From positions 1 through 15,893 of the forward strand of contig JAYEJW010000101.1 of assembly GCA_034716535.1 (NCBI GenBank): a stretch of DNA of 15,893 nucleotides, in the 5' to 3' direction. The notes under the pieces were generated by a model. The model searched no databases, was not told where the DNA came from, and saw nothing but the letters and a program-made list of their open reading frames with translations. This DNA is from JAYEJW01 sp034716535 (GTDB taxonomy: Bacteria > Pseudomonadota > Gammaproteobacteria > Chromatiales > Chromatiaceae). The position numbers were made by a program, and so were the translations under genes. Shown one piece after another: positions 15,461 through 15,893 of this stretch. The first letter of the stretch is position 1. Each line of letters starts with the position of its first letter.

Positions 15461-15867
15461 TCAGGAATATAACATGAAGCCGGCCCGAGACATATTGAGA
15501 ACTACTCCCAAAATATCGTCTCGGAACCTAGCCAACACGGTTTCCATGGCAATGCAGCGAAATTCTTCTGGAACAATTTGAACTTTGCGAGTAACCCCTT
15601 TCGTCTGGCGTCCGTCATGACGATCTGTTGGATAGCACCTACGCGTCGATTGGCGCTACCGGGGACTGTCGACCGTACCAAGTCTACTGCGATTTGCTGC
15701 GAATCGGCGGCGATCTTTCTGGTCGAACGGCAAAGGGCAGGCAGAGATAGGACAACGCCGGTAGCAGCTAAGCCGAGAATCAAAAAAGGAACCAGGATAA
15801 AGGGAAAATGTCGGCGGATTATGCGAAAGTAATCGCCGAGCTTCAGTGGTTGTGGGATATTATTCAT
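15461..15867 (-). pseudogene. wzz: Wzz/chain-length determinant-like gene, frameshifted and truncated
   Basis: Wzz-type co-polymerases are inner-membrane proteins with two membrane helices and a large periplasmic domain; they set polysaccharide chain length. The start is typical: polar residues MNNIPQPLKLGDYFRIIRRH, a membrane helix at about 22-43, then CRSTRKIAADSQQIAVDLVRST and IQQIVMTDARRKGLLAKFKL, matching the first periplasmic part of the EpsF/XrtA-type family. After KFKL the first frame goes on with unrelated residues to a TAG at about 15502. Shifting frame near 15570-15577 restores a family-like VPEEF...METVLARFRDDI, which then ends with TGA at 15461-15463. About 130 residues remain in all, so the rest of the periplasmic domain and the second membrane helix are gone. 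ATG 15867 overlaps a TGA as TGATG, which suggests coupling to an upstream gene outside the window. Confidence 0.8.
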
Positions 15868-15893
15868 CACGGCATCGCGTATGGCGATCCGCC

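Noticed and set aside
1..15893. tRNA or rRNA genes, CRISPR arrays, long direct repeats
   Set aside because: None was seen when reading both strands; no regularly spaced repeats and no cloverleaf-like segments stood out. This was by eye, so short or diverged elements could be missed.

Overview
The window is a stretch of a Gram-negative (most likely proteobacterial) cell-surface polysaccharide locus, of the Wzx-dependent O-antigen or exopolysaccharide type. The evidence is a Wzx-like flippase, the start of a Wzz-type chain-length regulator, three glycosyltransferases and a full set of nucleotide-sugar enzymes. Nearly everything lies on the minus strand, so transcription runs from high to low coordinates. 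One glycosyltransferase (7643-8818) is on the plus strand and splits the minus-strand run in two. I cannot name a genus from the sequence.

In order of transcription. (1) Right edge, 15461-15867: a broken wzz-like gene (frameshift plus lost C-terminal part), followed by about 235 bases without a recognisable gene. (2) 15225 down to 8881: a tight module of a Gfo/Idh/MocA oxidoreductase, a DegT aminotransferase, a hexapeptide-repeat acyltransferase, an extended SDR, a second DegT aminotransferase and a UDP-sugar 6-dehydrogenase. Dehydrogenase, C3 oxidoreductase, aminotransferase and acyltransferase together are what is needed for an N-acylated amino-uronic acid. The second aminotransferase and the SDR suggest a second amino sugar or an extra step. 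(3) 7643-8818: the inverted GT4 glycosyltransferase. (4) 7579 down to 2498: Wzx, a second GT4-like glycosyltransferase, a GT2 glycosyltransferase and a UDP-glucuronate decarboxylase (UDP-xylose supply). (5) 2388 down to 125: an SDR related to GDP-sugar dehydratases/reductases, an HddC-like nucleotidyltransferase and the first half of a GmhA-like sedoheptulose-7-phosphate isomerase. This looks like a GDP-heptose or 6-deoxy-heptose branch with its kinase missing. (6) Left edge, 1-124: AT-richer sequence unlike the genes, beginning exactly where gmhA is cut off.

Many genes are linked by ATGA, TAGATG or short-gap junctions, as expected for translationally coupled operon genes. No Wzy polymerase, initiating glycosyl-phosphate transferase or intact co-polymerase is present, so the locus must extend beyond the window or be supplied from elsewhere.

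I found no wholly new system. The parts most worth a second look are the signs of rearrangement (two broken genes at the two edges, two unassigned small frames fitted exactly between genes, one inverted glycosyltransferase) and the unusual make-up of the amino-sugar module.
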